34,630 bases of DNA from Polyangiaceae bacterium (GCA_020848455.1 JADLAB010000020.1:1-34630); one strand, 5' to 3'. Shown: positions 8,401 to 16,132, counted from the stretch's first letter. Notes: generated by a model from the sequence alone, not told the origin. Program-made: numbers and translations.

Positions 8401-9490
8401 GGACTCGGCCGCCCTCATGGAGGTGACCGAGGAGGGCAGCGACGACGAGGGCTACCGCGTCGTCATCCGCTCCGACCTCGCGACGGCGACGCAGCTCGCC
8501 TTCGTCGTGCGCGAGGCCGGCGCCTACCGCATCGTCGCCTTCGAATCGGCGCCGTCGGAGCTCGGCTGCGAGGCCCTGTCCCTCGCGAAGAGCGGCAAGC
8601 CGCGCGCGGCCAAGCGCTGGCTCGACTGGGCGCACGAGCTCGTCGGCAGCAGCCCCGGCCAGGATCCGCTGCGCCTCCAGCCCTTCCTCGAGCTCTGGGT
8701 CGACGGCAAGGGCGATCTCGAGCTCGCGTCCGCCGCCCTGTGCGCGCAGGGCCACCTCGCCGAGCGGGCCGTCCCGGTGCTCGAGGCGGCGCGTGCCAAG
8801 GCCGCGCCGGCGCTCGCCCTGACGATCGACCACGCCCTCGTCCTCGCCTACGACGACCGGCACCGGCAGGACACCCTCGGGGCCGCCGAGCGCCTCGAGA
8901 AGGCGTTCCCCACCTCGTTCACCGCGCGCGCCTTCGTGGTGGGCGCCCTCGTCGCGCTCGAGCGCCACGACGACGCCCGCCAGCGCGTCACCGGCTACCT
9001 CGCGGGCGCGCCGGACGACACGGCCGCGCTCGCCATGCTGGCGCACGTCGAGGAGGCCGCCGGCCGGCGCGTCGAGGCCCGGCAGGCGGCCGACAAGCTC
9101 ATCGCCACCGGGCACGCCACGCCCTCGACGCTCAACGGCCAGGCGTGGCGTGGGCTCGTCCTCGGCAACGTCCGCGACGAGGACCTCCGCTACGCCCTGC
9201 TGGCCGTGCAGCGCGCTCCGGCCGACGACGCCGCCCTGCACACCCTCGGGTGCCTCTACGCCGACCTCGGCCGCATCGACGAGGCGCGCCAGACCCTGAT
9301 GAAGCTGCTCGCCATGCGGCCCGGCGGCAACCCAGCGAGCCTGGACTGGTACATCGTCGGCCGCGTGGCCGAGCACCTCGCCCTGCCCGACGAAGCGCGA
9401 GCCGCCTACGCCCGCATCGACAAGCCGAAGCGCGTGACCCCCTCGATGGTCTATGCGCTCGCGGCGAAGCGGGTGGCGGGGATCAAGTGA
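5498..9490 (+). CDS. DUF3857 / transglutaminase-like / TPR lipoprotein
   Basis: 1,330 residues. The ATG at 5498 has a strong GGAGGAG ribosome binding site 4 nt upstream and opens a lipoprotein signal (CVAFLLGCVSVLGC, likely Cys20; Cys14 also fits a lipobox). After a DUF3857-type beta domain (about 45-250) comes a transglutaminase-like core with the catalytic triad visible: Cys327 in RGYGDCKDQATLL, His370 in NVFNHAIVVV and Asp384 in WIDPTMDYG. A second beta-rich part (about 400-640) is followed by a long helical array to the C-terminus with TPR features, such as RAVELDPDDTASKLEIGVLLE and LGCLYADLGRIDEARQTL. DUF3857-transglutaminase proteins are common in Bacteroidota and Myxococcota; substrates are mostly unknown. 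Here it should face the periplasm or cell surface. It is a single gene with no obvious operon partner. Confidence 0.9.
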   Translation: MRAGKWCVAFLLGCVSVLGCGVAQFHYVEQVGASAARNEQKAAPVEVLSVHDEYRLELDGTFVHTFRQRYRILEQAGVTGWGATEAHWSPWYMDRPEITATVTSPSGEQAALDPTTIADSAAYPEAPDVYGDSRVLRAPLPNVGVGSVVEEVIVRRARQPFLGQAYTHQVMLQGPVRRGEVEVVVDVPEGAPLQYELLDAKVDPSESTENGRRRLTFRGGSYAGLEPIEPFAPSDVPAWPSLAFTLGEAWQPLAARYRAIVDEKIGALGLDDVVATVVAPGDERDAMVAKLFAWVKKRVRYVGIEFGESSVLPRAPSETLTRGYGDCKDQATLLVGLLRAAGIDAKVALLRAGTQEDVRVKLPGLNVFNHAIVVVPGDPPSWIDPTMDYGRPGELPIADWNRLALVIDDATAGLTRTPTPAAADNTYHEVRTLELAELGRARAHEVSGGTGLVDRDLRGRSVGPRDDLTKAYERYAQQEYNAKSVAGVEVSNAEDLTRPFETRIDAEGARIAITSLLGADAIVGGDAVFSWLPYELRDGEGERRTDLIVPVPFRAEVSWVVKPPTGFVAKDVPPARREAIGPGDYERSAQVRADGAVELRYALTLSGARMKPAEVVAFREAVKKLRAEPTPRVTFVHEAKAHFDAGRQREGLASLRKQVEAQPKSGAALMRLAASLAELGLGTSARQLAAQAVALEPDSAILAFHHGDIASRDLFARAFHEGFDRDAALAAYRRAVELDPDDTASKLEIGVLLEHGPTGERYGRGSDLEAAVAAYDAIGPEAVRKHDPTYLPNPLYALLWAQRFDELDKRLAALPAGERPPVLVIVSAAARGGANEGLAAVRGLGLAADARAAIIGSAADTLVRLRRYPEAAALSELAADASGDARVRLQAALRGRLTRVDPTRLPADSAAHAVVRGYVQLLSLPNAQARDYVVARSYGSDGVSAAADLLDGAVTTARRSGNSNEVLADSAALMEVTEEGSDDEGYRVVIRSDLATATQLAFVVREAGAYRIVAFESAPSELGCEALSLAKSGKPRAAKRWLDWAHELVGSSPGQDPLRLQPFLELWVDGKGDLELASAALCAQGHLAERAVPVLEAARAKAAPALALTIDHALVLAYDDRHRQDTLGAAERLEKAFPTSFTARAFVVGALVALERHDDARQRVTGYLAGAPDDTAALAMLAHVEEAAGRRVEARQAADKLIATGHATPSTLNGQAWRGLVLGNVRDEDLRYALLAVQRAPADDAALHTLGCLYADLGRIDEARQTLMKLLAMRPGGNPASLDWYIVGRVAEHLALPDEARAAYARIDKPKRVTPSMVYALAAKRVAGIK

Positions 9491-9636
9491 GGCCGCATGG
9501 CTCCTCGGGCGCCGGATGAGCGACCTCGCCTCCGTGCCCCCGCGCTCGCACCTCGGCCCCGCGTCGTGGTAAGTCGTGCGTCCCCGCCTACGTGCCGCGC
9601 TAGTTGCCGCGTGCTCACCGCGTACGGAGAACGTCC

Positions 9637-11241
9637 ATGTCCGAGCCAGTCACCCCGCCCCCCGCCACGCCGGCCGATGCGTCCGCCGCCAAGTCGATGG
9701 ACAAGATCATGGCGCTCTGCAAGCGCCGCGGCTTCATCTTCCAGGCCTCCGACATCTACGGCGGCCTCAACGGGTTCTGGGACTACGGGCCGCTCGGCGC
9801 GCAGCTGAAGAAGAATCTCCGCGACGCGTGGTGGCAGGACGTCGTCATGAGCCCGTGCTCGGGCCTGCTCGGGCCGGACGGCCAGCCGGTGCAGATCGTG
9901 CCCGTCGACACCTGCATCATCCAGCACCCCAAGGTGTGGGTGGCCTCGGGGCACACCGAGACCTTCAACGACCCGATGGTCGACTGCCGCGAGACGAAGT
10001 CGCGCTACCGCTTCGACCACCTGCTCGTCTACGTGAACGCCGACGAGGCCCCGACCGACAAGCCGTACTTCGCCTTCGTGTCGGGGACGCCGAGCGAGAC
10101 CAAGCAGAAGAAGAAGGCCGAGAAGGCCTTCGGCGAGGTCAAGGTCCTGCCGCTCTCCGCCGTCGACAAGGACCGGTGGCCGCGCGTGCTCGCGCCCGAG
10201 GCCGAGAAGGTGGGCTCGCTCACCGAGCCGCGTGCCTTCAACCTCATGTTCAAGACCTACGTCGGCGCGACGGCGACCGAGGACGACGTCGCCTACCTGC
10301 GGCCCGAGACGGCGCAGGGCATGTTCGTGCAGTTCAAGAACGTCGTCGACTCGACGCGCGTGCGCATCCCCTTCGGCATCGCCCAGGTCGGCAAGGCCTT
10401 CAGGAACGAGGTCACGCCGCGCAACTTCACCTTCCGGTCGCGCGAGTTCGAGCAGATGGAGATCGAGTTCTTCTGCCATCCGAGCGAGGCGCACGCCTGG
10501 TACCGCTTCTTCTGCGAGTGGCGCCTCGGCTGGTGGAAGCGCATGGGCCTCGCGGGCGAGAACCTGCGCCTGCGCGTCCAGGCGCGGGACGAGCTCGCGC
10601 ACTACGCCAAGGACGGGGCGGGCACGAGCGACATCGAGTACCGCTTCCCCTTCACGGCGCCCGATTTCGGCGAGATCGAGGGCGTCGCGCACCGCGCCGA
10701 CTTCGACCTCGCGACGCACCAGCAGCACTCGAAGACGAAGCTCGAGTACTTCGATTCGGAGCGCGGAGAGGTCCTGCCGAACGGCGGGCGCAAGGGCGAG
10801 CGCTATCTGCCGCACTGCATCGAGCCCTCGGCCGGGCTCGATCGCGGCGTGCTCGCGGTCCTGTGCGAGGCCTTCACGGTCGACGCGTCGCGGCCGAGCC
10901 CCGAGCTCCTCAAGATCCACCCGCGCCTCGCGCCCATCAAGGCGGCGGTCTTCCCGCTCGTCAACAAGGAGGGCATGCCCGAGGTGAGCGCGAAGCTCCA
11001 CCGCGCGCTCGCCGCGAAGTTCGCCCACCTCGGCTTCGTCGAGCACGACGTCAAGGCCACGATCGGCAAGCGCTACGCGCGCATGGACGAGGCCGGCTGC
11101 CCGGTGTGCTTCACCGTCGACGGCGACACCCTGAAGGATCAGACGGTGACGGCCCGCGACCGCGACACCGGCGCGCAGGTGCGCATCGCGCTCGACGCCG
11201 TCGAGGGCTACCTCCGCGACAAGCTCACGACCGACGGGTGA
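9637..11241 (+). CDS. glyS: Glycine--tRNA ligase (dimeric, eukaryote/archaea-like type)
   Basis: 534 residues. It charges tRNA-Gly with glycine in the cytoplasm. It is the single-chain alpha2 class II type, not the alpha2beta2 GlyQ/GlyS type. Signatures in order: FQASDIYGGLNGFWDYGPLG near the N-terminus, YLRPETAQGMFVQFKN (about 218-233), motif 2 FRNEVTPRNFTFRSREFEQ (about 254-272), motif 3 SAGLDRGVLAVL (about 399-410), and a C-terminal anticodon-binding domain from LLKIHPRLAPIKAAVFPLV to VRIALDAVEGYLRDKL. The ATG at 9637 follows GGAG with 7-nt spacing; an upstream in-frame start would add an unlike Arg-rich leader. The length is normal to slightly long, with about 20 Lys/Glu-rich residues (QKKKAEKAFGEV) inserted after the first catalytic segment. 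It converges on the glutathione S-transferase gene. Confidence 0.97.
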   Translation: MSEPVTPPPATPADASAAKSMDKIMALCKRRGFIFQASDIYGGLNGFWDYGPLGAQLKKNLRDAWWQDVVMSPCSGLLGPDGQPVQIVPVDTCIIQHPKVWVASGHTETFNDPMVDCRETKSRYRFDHLLVYVNADEAPTDKPYFAFVSGTPSETKQKKKAEKAFGEVKVLPLSAVDKDRWPRVLAPEAEKVGSLTEPRAFNLMFKTYVGATATEDDVAYLRPETAQGMFVQFKNVVDSTRVRIPFGIAQVGKAFRNEVTPRNFTFRSREFEQMEIEFFCHPSEAHAWYRFFCEWRLGWWKRMGLAGENLRLRVQARDELAHYAKDGAGTSDIEYRFPFTAPDFGEIEGVAHRADFDLATHQQHSKTKLEYFDSERGEVLPNGGRKGERYLPHCIEPSAGLDRGVLAVLCEAFTVDASRPSPELLKIHPRLAPIKAAVFPLVNKEGMPEVSAKLHRALAAKFAHLGFVEHDVKATIGKRYARMDEAGCPVCFTVDGDTLKDQTVTARDRDTGAQVRIALDAVEGYLRDKLTTDG

Positions 11242-11368
11242 ACGAGTCCGCAGCGTCGATGCTGTCGGCGCGCCGATGGTGGCAGCCGACGGCACTGGCG
11301 GTGAACGCCCGGCAGGACCGTGAATCGGCGCGGTGGTTCGGCTCGGCAACGCCAGCGCTCGAAGGGGC

Positions 11369-11998
11369 TCACGTCCACGGGGCGACGGCCGTGGACGCCC
11401 AGGCGGGCACGGCGCTCATGCGCCCGAGCCACGCGGCGATCGCCGGGTGCTCCTGCCCGGGGAACCCCGTCGCCGCGAAGTACGTCGTCATGCCGGCGAG
11501 CGAGAAGTCCGCGAGCGAGAGCTCCGGCCCGCACACGTAGCCACCCGCCTCGAGCGCGGCGCCGAGCACGGCGAGCAGAGCGCCGAGCTCCCGATCGTCC
11601 CACGGCACGGGCGTCGGCGCCGCGTCGGGCGACGGGAACAGGAGCTGCGCGACGCGCGGCGCGAGGACGCGACTCAGCGTCGGCTGCCAGTGCGCCGACT
11701 CCCAGAACATCCAGCGCAGGAGATCGGCGCGCCCCCTCGCGTCCGGCGGCGAGAGCGCGCCGCCGCCGAGGTGCTCGGAGAGGTAGACGAGGATGGCGTT
11801 CGACTCCCAGAGCACGAAGTCCCCGTCGACGAGGGTCGGGACCTTGCCCCACGGGTTGAGCGTGCGGTACGCGGCCGCCTGCCCTTCGCCGCGGTAGACG
11901 TGCACGGTCTCCACCCTGAGGTCGAGCCCGAGGTGCCGCGCGAGCGCCAGCGCCTTGCGTCCGTTCGCCGAGACGGCGGTCGTGTAGAGCGTGGTCAC
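11369..11998 (-). CDS. Glutathione S-transferase family protein
   Basis: 209 residues. The N-terminal thioredoxin-like domain (1-80) has TLYTTAVSANGRKALALARH, with a candidate catalytic Ser/Asn, the cis-Pro segment NPWGKVPTLVDGD and the glutathione-binding WESNAILVYLSEH. The all-helical C-terminal domain contains LSLADFSLAGMTTYF, the usual N-capping and hydrophobic staple region. It is a cytoplasmic enzyme that conjugates glutathione, or a glutathione-like thiol, to electrophiles; the true substrate cannot be told. Start: GTG at 11998, with GGGGTGG upstream; an in-frame GTG at 12007 is the alternative and lies 11 nt after a TAGGCT hexamer. It is convergent with glyS, with 127 nt between them and no gene in the gap. 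Confidence 0.9.
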   Translation of the reverse strand: MTTLYTTAVSANGRKALALARHLGLDLRVETVHVYRGEGQAAAYRTLNPWGKVPTLVDGDFVLWESNAILVYLSEHLGGGALSPPDARGRADLLRWMFWESAHWQPTLSRVLAPRVAQLLFPSPDAAPTPVPWDDRELGALLAVLGAALEAGGYVCGPELSLADFSLAGMTTYFAATGFPGQEHPAIAAWLGRMSAVPAWASTAVAPWT

Positions 11999-12067
11999 GC
12001 GTTCCACCCCGAGCCACCAGCCTACCGGACGACGCCGGGTCCCCGCCAACCCCTCCCCGCGCGGGTG

Positions 12068-12073
12068 TACGCT
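12068..12073 (+). promoter_or_regulatory. Putative -10 element TACGCT, leaderless spacing
   Basis: TACGCT ends 6 nt before the ATG at 12080, which would place the transcription start at or next to the A of the ATG. It is preceded by TG. No Shine-Dalgarno fits in the gap (CGGGGA) and no -35 is evident. Confidence 0.5.
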
Positions 12074-12079
12074 CGGGGA

Positions 12080-13981
12080 ATGAACGGACGCTCGCTCGGC
12101 CTCGCGCTCCTCGCTGCGATTGCGGTCTCCGTCACGGTCGGCTCGATGCCCGCGTGCAGCGGGAGCTCGGAGTCGACCGCGGCCGGGCCGACCAGCCTCG
12201 ACGGCCTGGTCGCGCTCACGGTGTCGCCCGGGGCGGCGAGCCTCGAGATGAGCTGGGGTGCGACCGCGACGCAGGCGTTCGTGGCCGTCGGGAGCTTTGC
12301 CGACGGGACGAGCGGCGACGTCACGAGCCTCGTCGCGTGGACGACGGCCCTGTGGGGCGCGGACGTCGCGGGCGGCGTGTTCTCGACCACGCTGCCCGGC
12401 ACGAGCACCGTGACGGCCTCGGGGCTCGGGGTCTCGGCGAGCGCCACCGTCACGGTCAAGGTCGTGGGCGAGGCGGTCCTGCCGAACACGCCCCCGGGCG
12501 CGAGCGGAGCCCTCGACGGCACGCCCACGGCCGGGGCCAAGCCGGCCATCGCGTATCCGCTCGACGGCGCGCTCTTTCCGCTCAACCTCGGCAACACGGA
12601 GCTCCACCTCGCGCAGGGCGACGCTGCGCAGACGGTCGGCCGCATCGACGTCTCGGGCGATCTCATCGAGCTTCGCATCGTGGGGCCGTGCGTCGCCATC
12701 GCGGGGGTCGCGCCGCCCGGGGGGTGCGCGCTCACGCTCGACGACGCGCTCGTGCCGATGCTCGCGGGCGCGAGCGAGGGCGAGAGCATGAGCGTGCGCG
12801 TGCGCCTCGCGGCCACGGACGGGAGCGCGCTCGGCGAGAGCGACGCCATCGACGTGCGCTGGACCCAGACGCCCGTCGGCGGCGGGCTCTACTACTGGAG
12901 CGCGCGCGACAACGGGCCGACGTACATCTTTCGCTACGATCTCGACGCGCCGGGCACGCCGCCGGCCCAGTTCTTCTCGAACGCCGAGTCGCCGGATCTG
13001 CACGACGGCACGCCCGAGCCGTGTGTCGGCTGCCATGCCGTCTCGCTCGACGGCCGCAAGATGGCGCTCACCTTCGGCGGCTCCGACGCGTCGGACTTCG
13101 AGCTGCTCGACGTCGCCACCAAGGCGCAGCTCGCCGTGCGCAACACCGACCCGGCGGGCTTTGCGACCATGAGCGCGCTGTCGCCGGACGGCGCGTACCT
13201 CGCGACCTCGTTCCGCGGGGCGCTGTCGCTGCGGGCGGCCGACGCGACGCTCGGCGAGCAGGCGACGGTGTCGGGCGGGGCCGCGGTCGGCGAGGCGCTG
13301 AGCCAGCCCTTCTGGTCGGCCGACGGCACGAAGCTCGCCTTCGTCGGCTGGGTGCCGGGCGACAACGGCGCCAACGCCTCGACGAACGGCGACGTCGTGC
13401 GCGGCGCGCAGATCTTCGTCGCCGACGTGAACGGCGCGACGGCGGGCACCCCGGCGCTCGCGATCGCGCGCGTGGCCGGGCGCTCGAGCTACTACCCGGC
13501 CCTCTCGGACGACGGCGCGTGGCTCGTCTTCAACCAGTCGCGCTGCGATGGGCCCGCGGGCTTCCATGCCTACGGCAACGACGCCTGCGACGGCTACGAC
13601 GACGCCTCGGCCGAGGTGTACGTCGCGCCGGTCACGGGCGGCACGCCGACCCGCCTCGCGCGCGCCAACGGGCCCGAGACGTGGACCAACTCGTGGCCGC
13701 GCTGGAGCCCGACGCACGGGACCTTCCGCGGCAAGAGCATCTACTTTCTCGCGTTCTCGTCGAAGCGCCCCTATGGCCTGCGCCTGCCGGGCTCGACCGA
13801 CGGCTCGACCCCGCCGCAGCTCTGGCTCGCGGCGGTCGCGCTCGAGCCCGGCACGCCCCCCGGCGCCGTCGATCCGAGCTTCGCGCCGGTGTGGCTGCCC
13901 CTTCAGGACTCGGACATGGCGAGCCCGACCGGCAACCACGTCCCGCAGTGGGCGGCCGCGGCGCTGCCCATCCCGAACTGA
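12080..13981 (+). CDS. Lipoprotein with Ig-like N-terminus, CxxCH motif and TolB-like propeller
   Basis: 633 residues. The signal peptide (ALLAAIAVSVTVGSMPAC) gives Cys26 as the probable lipid site, with a weak lipobox. Residues about 40-145 look like a bacterial Ig-like (BID2-type) domain, judged from GLVALTVSPGAASLEMSWGA to GTSTVTASGLGVSASATVTV. A linker and a second beta domain follow. Cys315-Val-Gly-Cys-His319 (EPCVGCHAVSLDGRKMAL) is a c-type haem attachment motif at the start of a propeller with blades such as MSALSPDGAYLATSF, FWSADGTKLAFVGW and YPALSDDGAWLVFNQSRC. A single haem and possible electron transfer are inferred; a structural role is also possible. The start at 12080 is fixed by the signal peptide and by the -10-like hexamer just upstream. 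It is followed 21 nt later by the immunity-like gene. Confidence 0.85.
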   Translation: MNGRSLGLALLAAIAVSVTVGSMPACSGSSESTAAGPTSLDGLVALTVSPGAASLEMSWGATATQAFVAVGSFADGTSGDVTSLVAWTTALWGADVAGGVFSTTLPGTSTVTASGLGVSASATVTVKVVGEAVLPNTPPGASGALDGTPTAGAKPAIAYPLDGALFPLNLGNTELHLAQGDAAQTVGRIDVSGDLIELRIVGPCVAIAGVAPPGGCALTLDDALVPMLAGASEGESMSVRVRLAATDGSALGESDAIDVRWTQTPVGGGLYYWSARDNGPTYIFRYDLDAPGTPPAQFFSNAESPDLHDGTPEPCVGCHAVSLDGRKMALTFGGSDASDFELLDVATKAQLAVRNTDPAGFATMSALSPDGAYLATSFRGALSLRAADATLGEQATVSGGAAVGEALSQPFWSADGTKLAFVGWVPGDNGANASTNGDVVRGAQIFVADVNGATAGTPALAIARVAGRSSYYPALSDDGAWLVFNQSRCDGPAGFHAYGNDACDGYDDASAEVYVAPVTGGTPTRLARANGPETWTNSWPRWSPTHGTFRGKSIYFLAFSSKRPYGLRLPGSTDGSTPPQLWLAAVALEPGTPPGAVDPSFAPVWLPLQDSDMASPTGNHVPQWAAAALPIPN

Positions 13982-14002
13982 CGCGGCGCGGTCGCAGGCG
14001 CG

Positions 14003-14530
14003 ATGACTCGCCGACCCCGCCGCGTCGCGTCCGACTCTCGCCCCTCCACGGCGGAGGTGCTGGAGATGAAGCGGCTCGTCGGGGCGCTCGACCGGCCCGC
14101 GGCCGCGCGCTTCGCGGCCGCGTGTGCCGAGCGCGTGCTCGCGTTCTTCGAGGCCGCCCACCCCGAGGACGACCGCCCGCGCACGGCCATCGAGGTGGCT
14201 CGCGCGGGCGCTCCGGTCGCCGTCGCGCGCGCCGCTGCCTCGGCCGCGCATGCCGCCGCCCGGGCCGCAGCGGACGCGGTAGCGGACCCGCCAGCGGGCG
14301 CCATCACGGCCGTCCGCGCCGTCTGGGCTGCCCGCGCCGCCGGCCACGCAGCCGCCTCGCTCCACGTCGCGACGCACGCCGCCGCCGCGGCCCATTACGC
14401 CGCGCGCGCCGCCGCCGACCCCGCCGAGCGCCGCTGGCAGTGGGAGCGCCTTCAGCGCGTGGTCGGCAGCTGCCAGCGCTCCACGGTCGGCGTCACGTCC
14501 GCGAAGGGGGCCGGGATCTCGAGGGCGTAG
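14003..14530 (+). CDS. Imm5-like putative immunity protein
   Basis: 175 residues, all helical and very Ala-rich. The series FAAACAERVLAFFE, HPEDDRPRTAIEVARAG, ASAAHAAARAAADA, VRAVWAARAAGHAAASLHV, AAAAHYAARAA and DPAERRWQWERL matches my memory of the Imm5 'putative immunity protein' family, whose members normally protect against a polymorphic toxin. No toxin gene lies nearby, so it would be an orphan. Family resemblance stops at about WERLQ (14450). The last 20-odd residues (GSCQRSTVGVTSAKGAGISRA) are read from the antisense strand of the convergent lipoprotein gene, overlapping it by 79 bp. The original C-terminus may have been lost. The ATG at 14003 is 21 nt after the previous stop, so co-transcription is possible. 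Confidence 0.7.
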   Translation: MTRRPRRVASDSRPSTAEVLEMKRLVGALDRPAAARFAAACAERVLAFFEAAHPEDDRPRTAIEVARAGAPVAVARAAASAAHAAARAAADAVADPPAGAITAVRAVWAARAAGHAAASLHVATHAAAAAHYAARAAADPAERRWQWERLQRVVGSCQRSTVGVTSAKGAGISRA

Positions 14531-15870
14531 AGCCAGCCGTTCTGGGCGATGGCGATGCGCGCGGGGCTCGCCGCGCTCTCGAACGGGGCGCCGAGGCCGC
14601 TCGCGTCGTAGCGCCAGATGGCGCCGTCGCGCCGCGCGACGTAGGTCGAGCCGTCGAAGAAGTCGCGCACGAGGCCCGTCACCGGGCTCGAGGACGTGGC
14701 CCACGGGCTCGAGGTGGCGCTCGGCAGGTGGAGCAGGCGGAGCTCGCCGCCCTCGAGGGCGACGAGCATCGTGACTGCGTCGAAGGCCGTGGAGGCGTGG
14801 ATGCGCGCGCCGAAGGTGGTGACGAGCGTCTGGGTAGCGGTCGCGAGCTCGAGGCGATGGTAGTCGCCGTTGACGTCGACGTTGCCGACGTAGAGCACGC
14901 GGTCGGTGCCGTAGGCGAGCCCGGCCGGGCCCGTGTCGAAGACGACGGAGCCGAAGGGGCCCGAGCCGGTCGTGAAGGTCTGCGACGGCACGACGAGCGG
15001 GATGAGACTCGTGAGCGGCTCGAGGCGCGCCACGCCCTGCGGCGTCGAGGCGAGCTGGCAGCCGCAGGTCGCGCAGCAGATGTACGTGAGCGCGACGTCG
15101 AGGTCGGGCAGCGGATCGAGGTGCACGGGCGCGGCGGGCAAGGCCGGGATCGCCATGCGCTGCAGCACCGCGACCTCGCCCATGTTGAGGTTCGTGACGC
15201 CGGTGATGGATGCGACGGTCCCCGCCGGGGCGATGGAGCGGAGGTAGTCGGGCCCCGACTTGAGCGTCGCGCCCCACGCCGTGCAGGTCGGGTCGAAGTC
15301 GAGATCGACGACGCCCTGGAGGAAGGCCGCATCGTGGAGGGTCCCCACCTCGCCGGGCGCGCCGAGGGGCGCGGGCTCGCAGCCGCTCGGGCGCACGCAG
15401 GCGCACGCGGTGCCGAAGCACCCGGTGGCATCGCACGAGACGCCGCCACACGGGACGCGCGGGTAGCACTTGCCGGCGCCGTCACAGGCCGAGCCGGGGC
15501 CGCAGACCTTCGTACCGCAGGGCTCGGGCACGGAGGTGGTGACGCATGGCGCGGCCGGATCGACGCACGCGCCCGGGCTCGCGTCGGAGGCGTCGCACAC
15601 CGTGCTCGGCGGGCAGGGGCTCGCGTCGGCGCGGCGGCAGTCGGGCGTGCACACGCCCGCGATGCACGCCTCGCCCGCCCCGGTGCACGGGACGTCGGGG
15701 CAACCCGGCGCGCCGCCGCTCCCTCCGCTGCCGGCGGTGCTCGAAGACGTGCCGCCCGCGCCGCCGCTCCCCTCCTCGTTCGTGGCGCACGCCGCGAGGC
15801 TCGCGGCCGCGAGACTCGCCGCCGCGAGGGAGGTGGCCGCGAGGGAGGTCCACACCGAGGCGCGGTTCAT
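14452..15870 (-). CDS. Cys-rich surface lipoprotein with C-terminal beta-propeller
   Basis: 472 residues. The ATG at 15870 begins MNRASVWTSLAATSLAAAS and runs to a LAAC lipobox (Cys28); the frame is open upstream but not protein-like. A Gly/Ser/Thr linker follows, then a Cys-rich zone (about 55-175) with pairs such as CTGAGEACIAGVC, CPPSTVC, CGPGSACDGAGKC and CGGVSCDATGC. These are probably disulfide-bonded knots of a kind seen often in myxobacterial surface proteins. The C-terminal part (about 190-472) has propeller-like strands, including AGLAYGTDRVLYVGNVDVNG and AIWRYDASGLGAPFE. Function unknown. Its 3' end overlaps the convergent Imm5-like gene by 79 bp. Confidence 0.85.
   Translation of the reverse strand: MNRASVWTSLAATSLAAASLAAASLAACATNEEGSGGAGGTSSSTAGSGGSGGAPGCPDVPCTGAGEACIAGVCTPDCRRADASPCPPSTVCDASDASPGACVDPAAPCVTTSVPEPCGTKVCGPGSACDGAGKCYPRVPCGGVSCDATGCFGTACACVRPSGCEPAPLGAPGEVGTLHDAAFLQGVVDLDFDPTCTAWGATLKSGPDYLRSIAPAGTVASITGVTNLNMGEVAVLQRMAIPALPAAPVHLDPLPDLDVALTYICCATCGCQLASTPQGVARLEPLTSLIPLVVPSQTFTTGSGPFGSVVFDTGPAGLAYGTDRVLYVGNVDVNGDYHRLELATATQTLVTTFGARIHASTAFDAVTMLVALEGGELRLLHLPSATSSPWATSSSPVTGLVRDFFDGSTYVARRDGAIWRYDASGLGAPFESAASPARIAIAQNGWLYALEIPAPFADVTPTVERWQLPTTR
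15790..15849 (-). repeat. 15-nt tandem repeat coding (SLAAA)n in a signal peptide
   Basis: Four in-frame 15-nt units encode SLAAT, SLAAA, SLAAA and SLAAC and make up the whole hydrophobic core of the lipoprotein signal peptide. The units are imperfect at the third and fourth codons. Confidence 0.8.
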
Positions 15871-15876
15871 GGGGCC

Positions 15877-15882
15877 AGCGTA
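15877..15882 (-). promoter_or_regulatory. Putative -10 element TACGCT, leaderless spacing
   Basis: Read on the minus strand, TACGCT is followed by TGGCCCC overlapping its last T, leaving 6 nt before the ATG at 15870. No Shine-Dalgarno is present, so a leaderless mRNA is likely. Confidence 0.5.
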
Positions 15883-15934
15883 CGCGTTCGCGCGGGCGGG
15901 CGCGTCGCAGTTCTTTCGAGGCGGGGAGCGTGAA

Positions 15935-15983
15935 GCGGCCGTAACTCGGGGTAGACCGAAGGTTCGGGGGCAGTTACGGCCGC
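15935..15983. repeat. Perfect 12-bp inverted repeat (copy 1)
   Basis: GCGGCCGTAACT at 15935-15946 pairs with AGTTACGGCCGC at 15972-15983 around a 25-nt loop. This could form a strong stem in RNA or bind a dimeric protein. No T-run follows, so it is not a typical intrinsic terminator. Confidence 0.8.
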
Positions 15984-16083
15984 TTGCGGTCGGGTGTGCG
16001 CCCGGTTGCGGGCGGGTGCGGCCGCGCAAGTGCGCGATGCGTGGTCGCGTCCCGTGGAGGTCCGCGCAGGCGTGCGGCTCGAA

Positions 16084-16132
16084 GCGGCCGTAACTCGGGG
16101 TAGACCGAAGGTTCGGGGGCAGTTACGGCCGC
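16084..16132. repeat. Perfect 12-bp inverted repeat (copy 2)
   Basis: The same arms as copy 1, at 16084-16095 and 16121-16132, with an identical loop. Arms and loop are better conserved than the remainder of the direct repeat. Confidence 0.8.

Noticed and set aside
5210-9376. 1,388-codon minus-strand open frame
   Set aside because: Antisense shadow of the DUF3857 gene, with repetitive Arg/Glu/Leu composition. Only its last part, beyond that gene's start, is of interest (see the remnant at 5100-5417).
11369-15469. 1,366-codon minus-strand open frame
   Set aside because: Only its end, from GTG 11998, is a real gene (glutathione S-transferase). The rest lies opposite the CxxCH lipoprotein gene and then out of frame with the Cys-rich one.
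15935-16132. CRISPR array
   Set aside because: Only two palindromic repeats, 149 nt apart, with no spacer-sized units and no cas genes.
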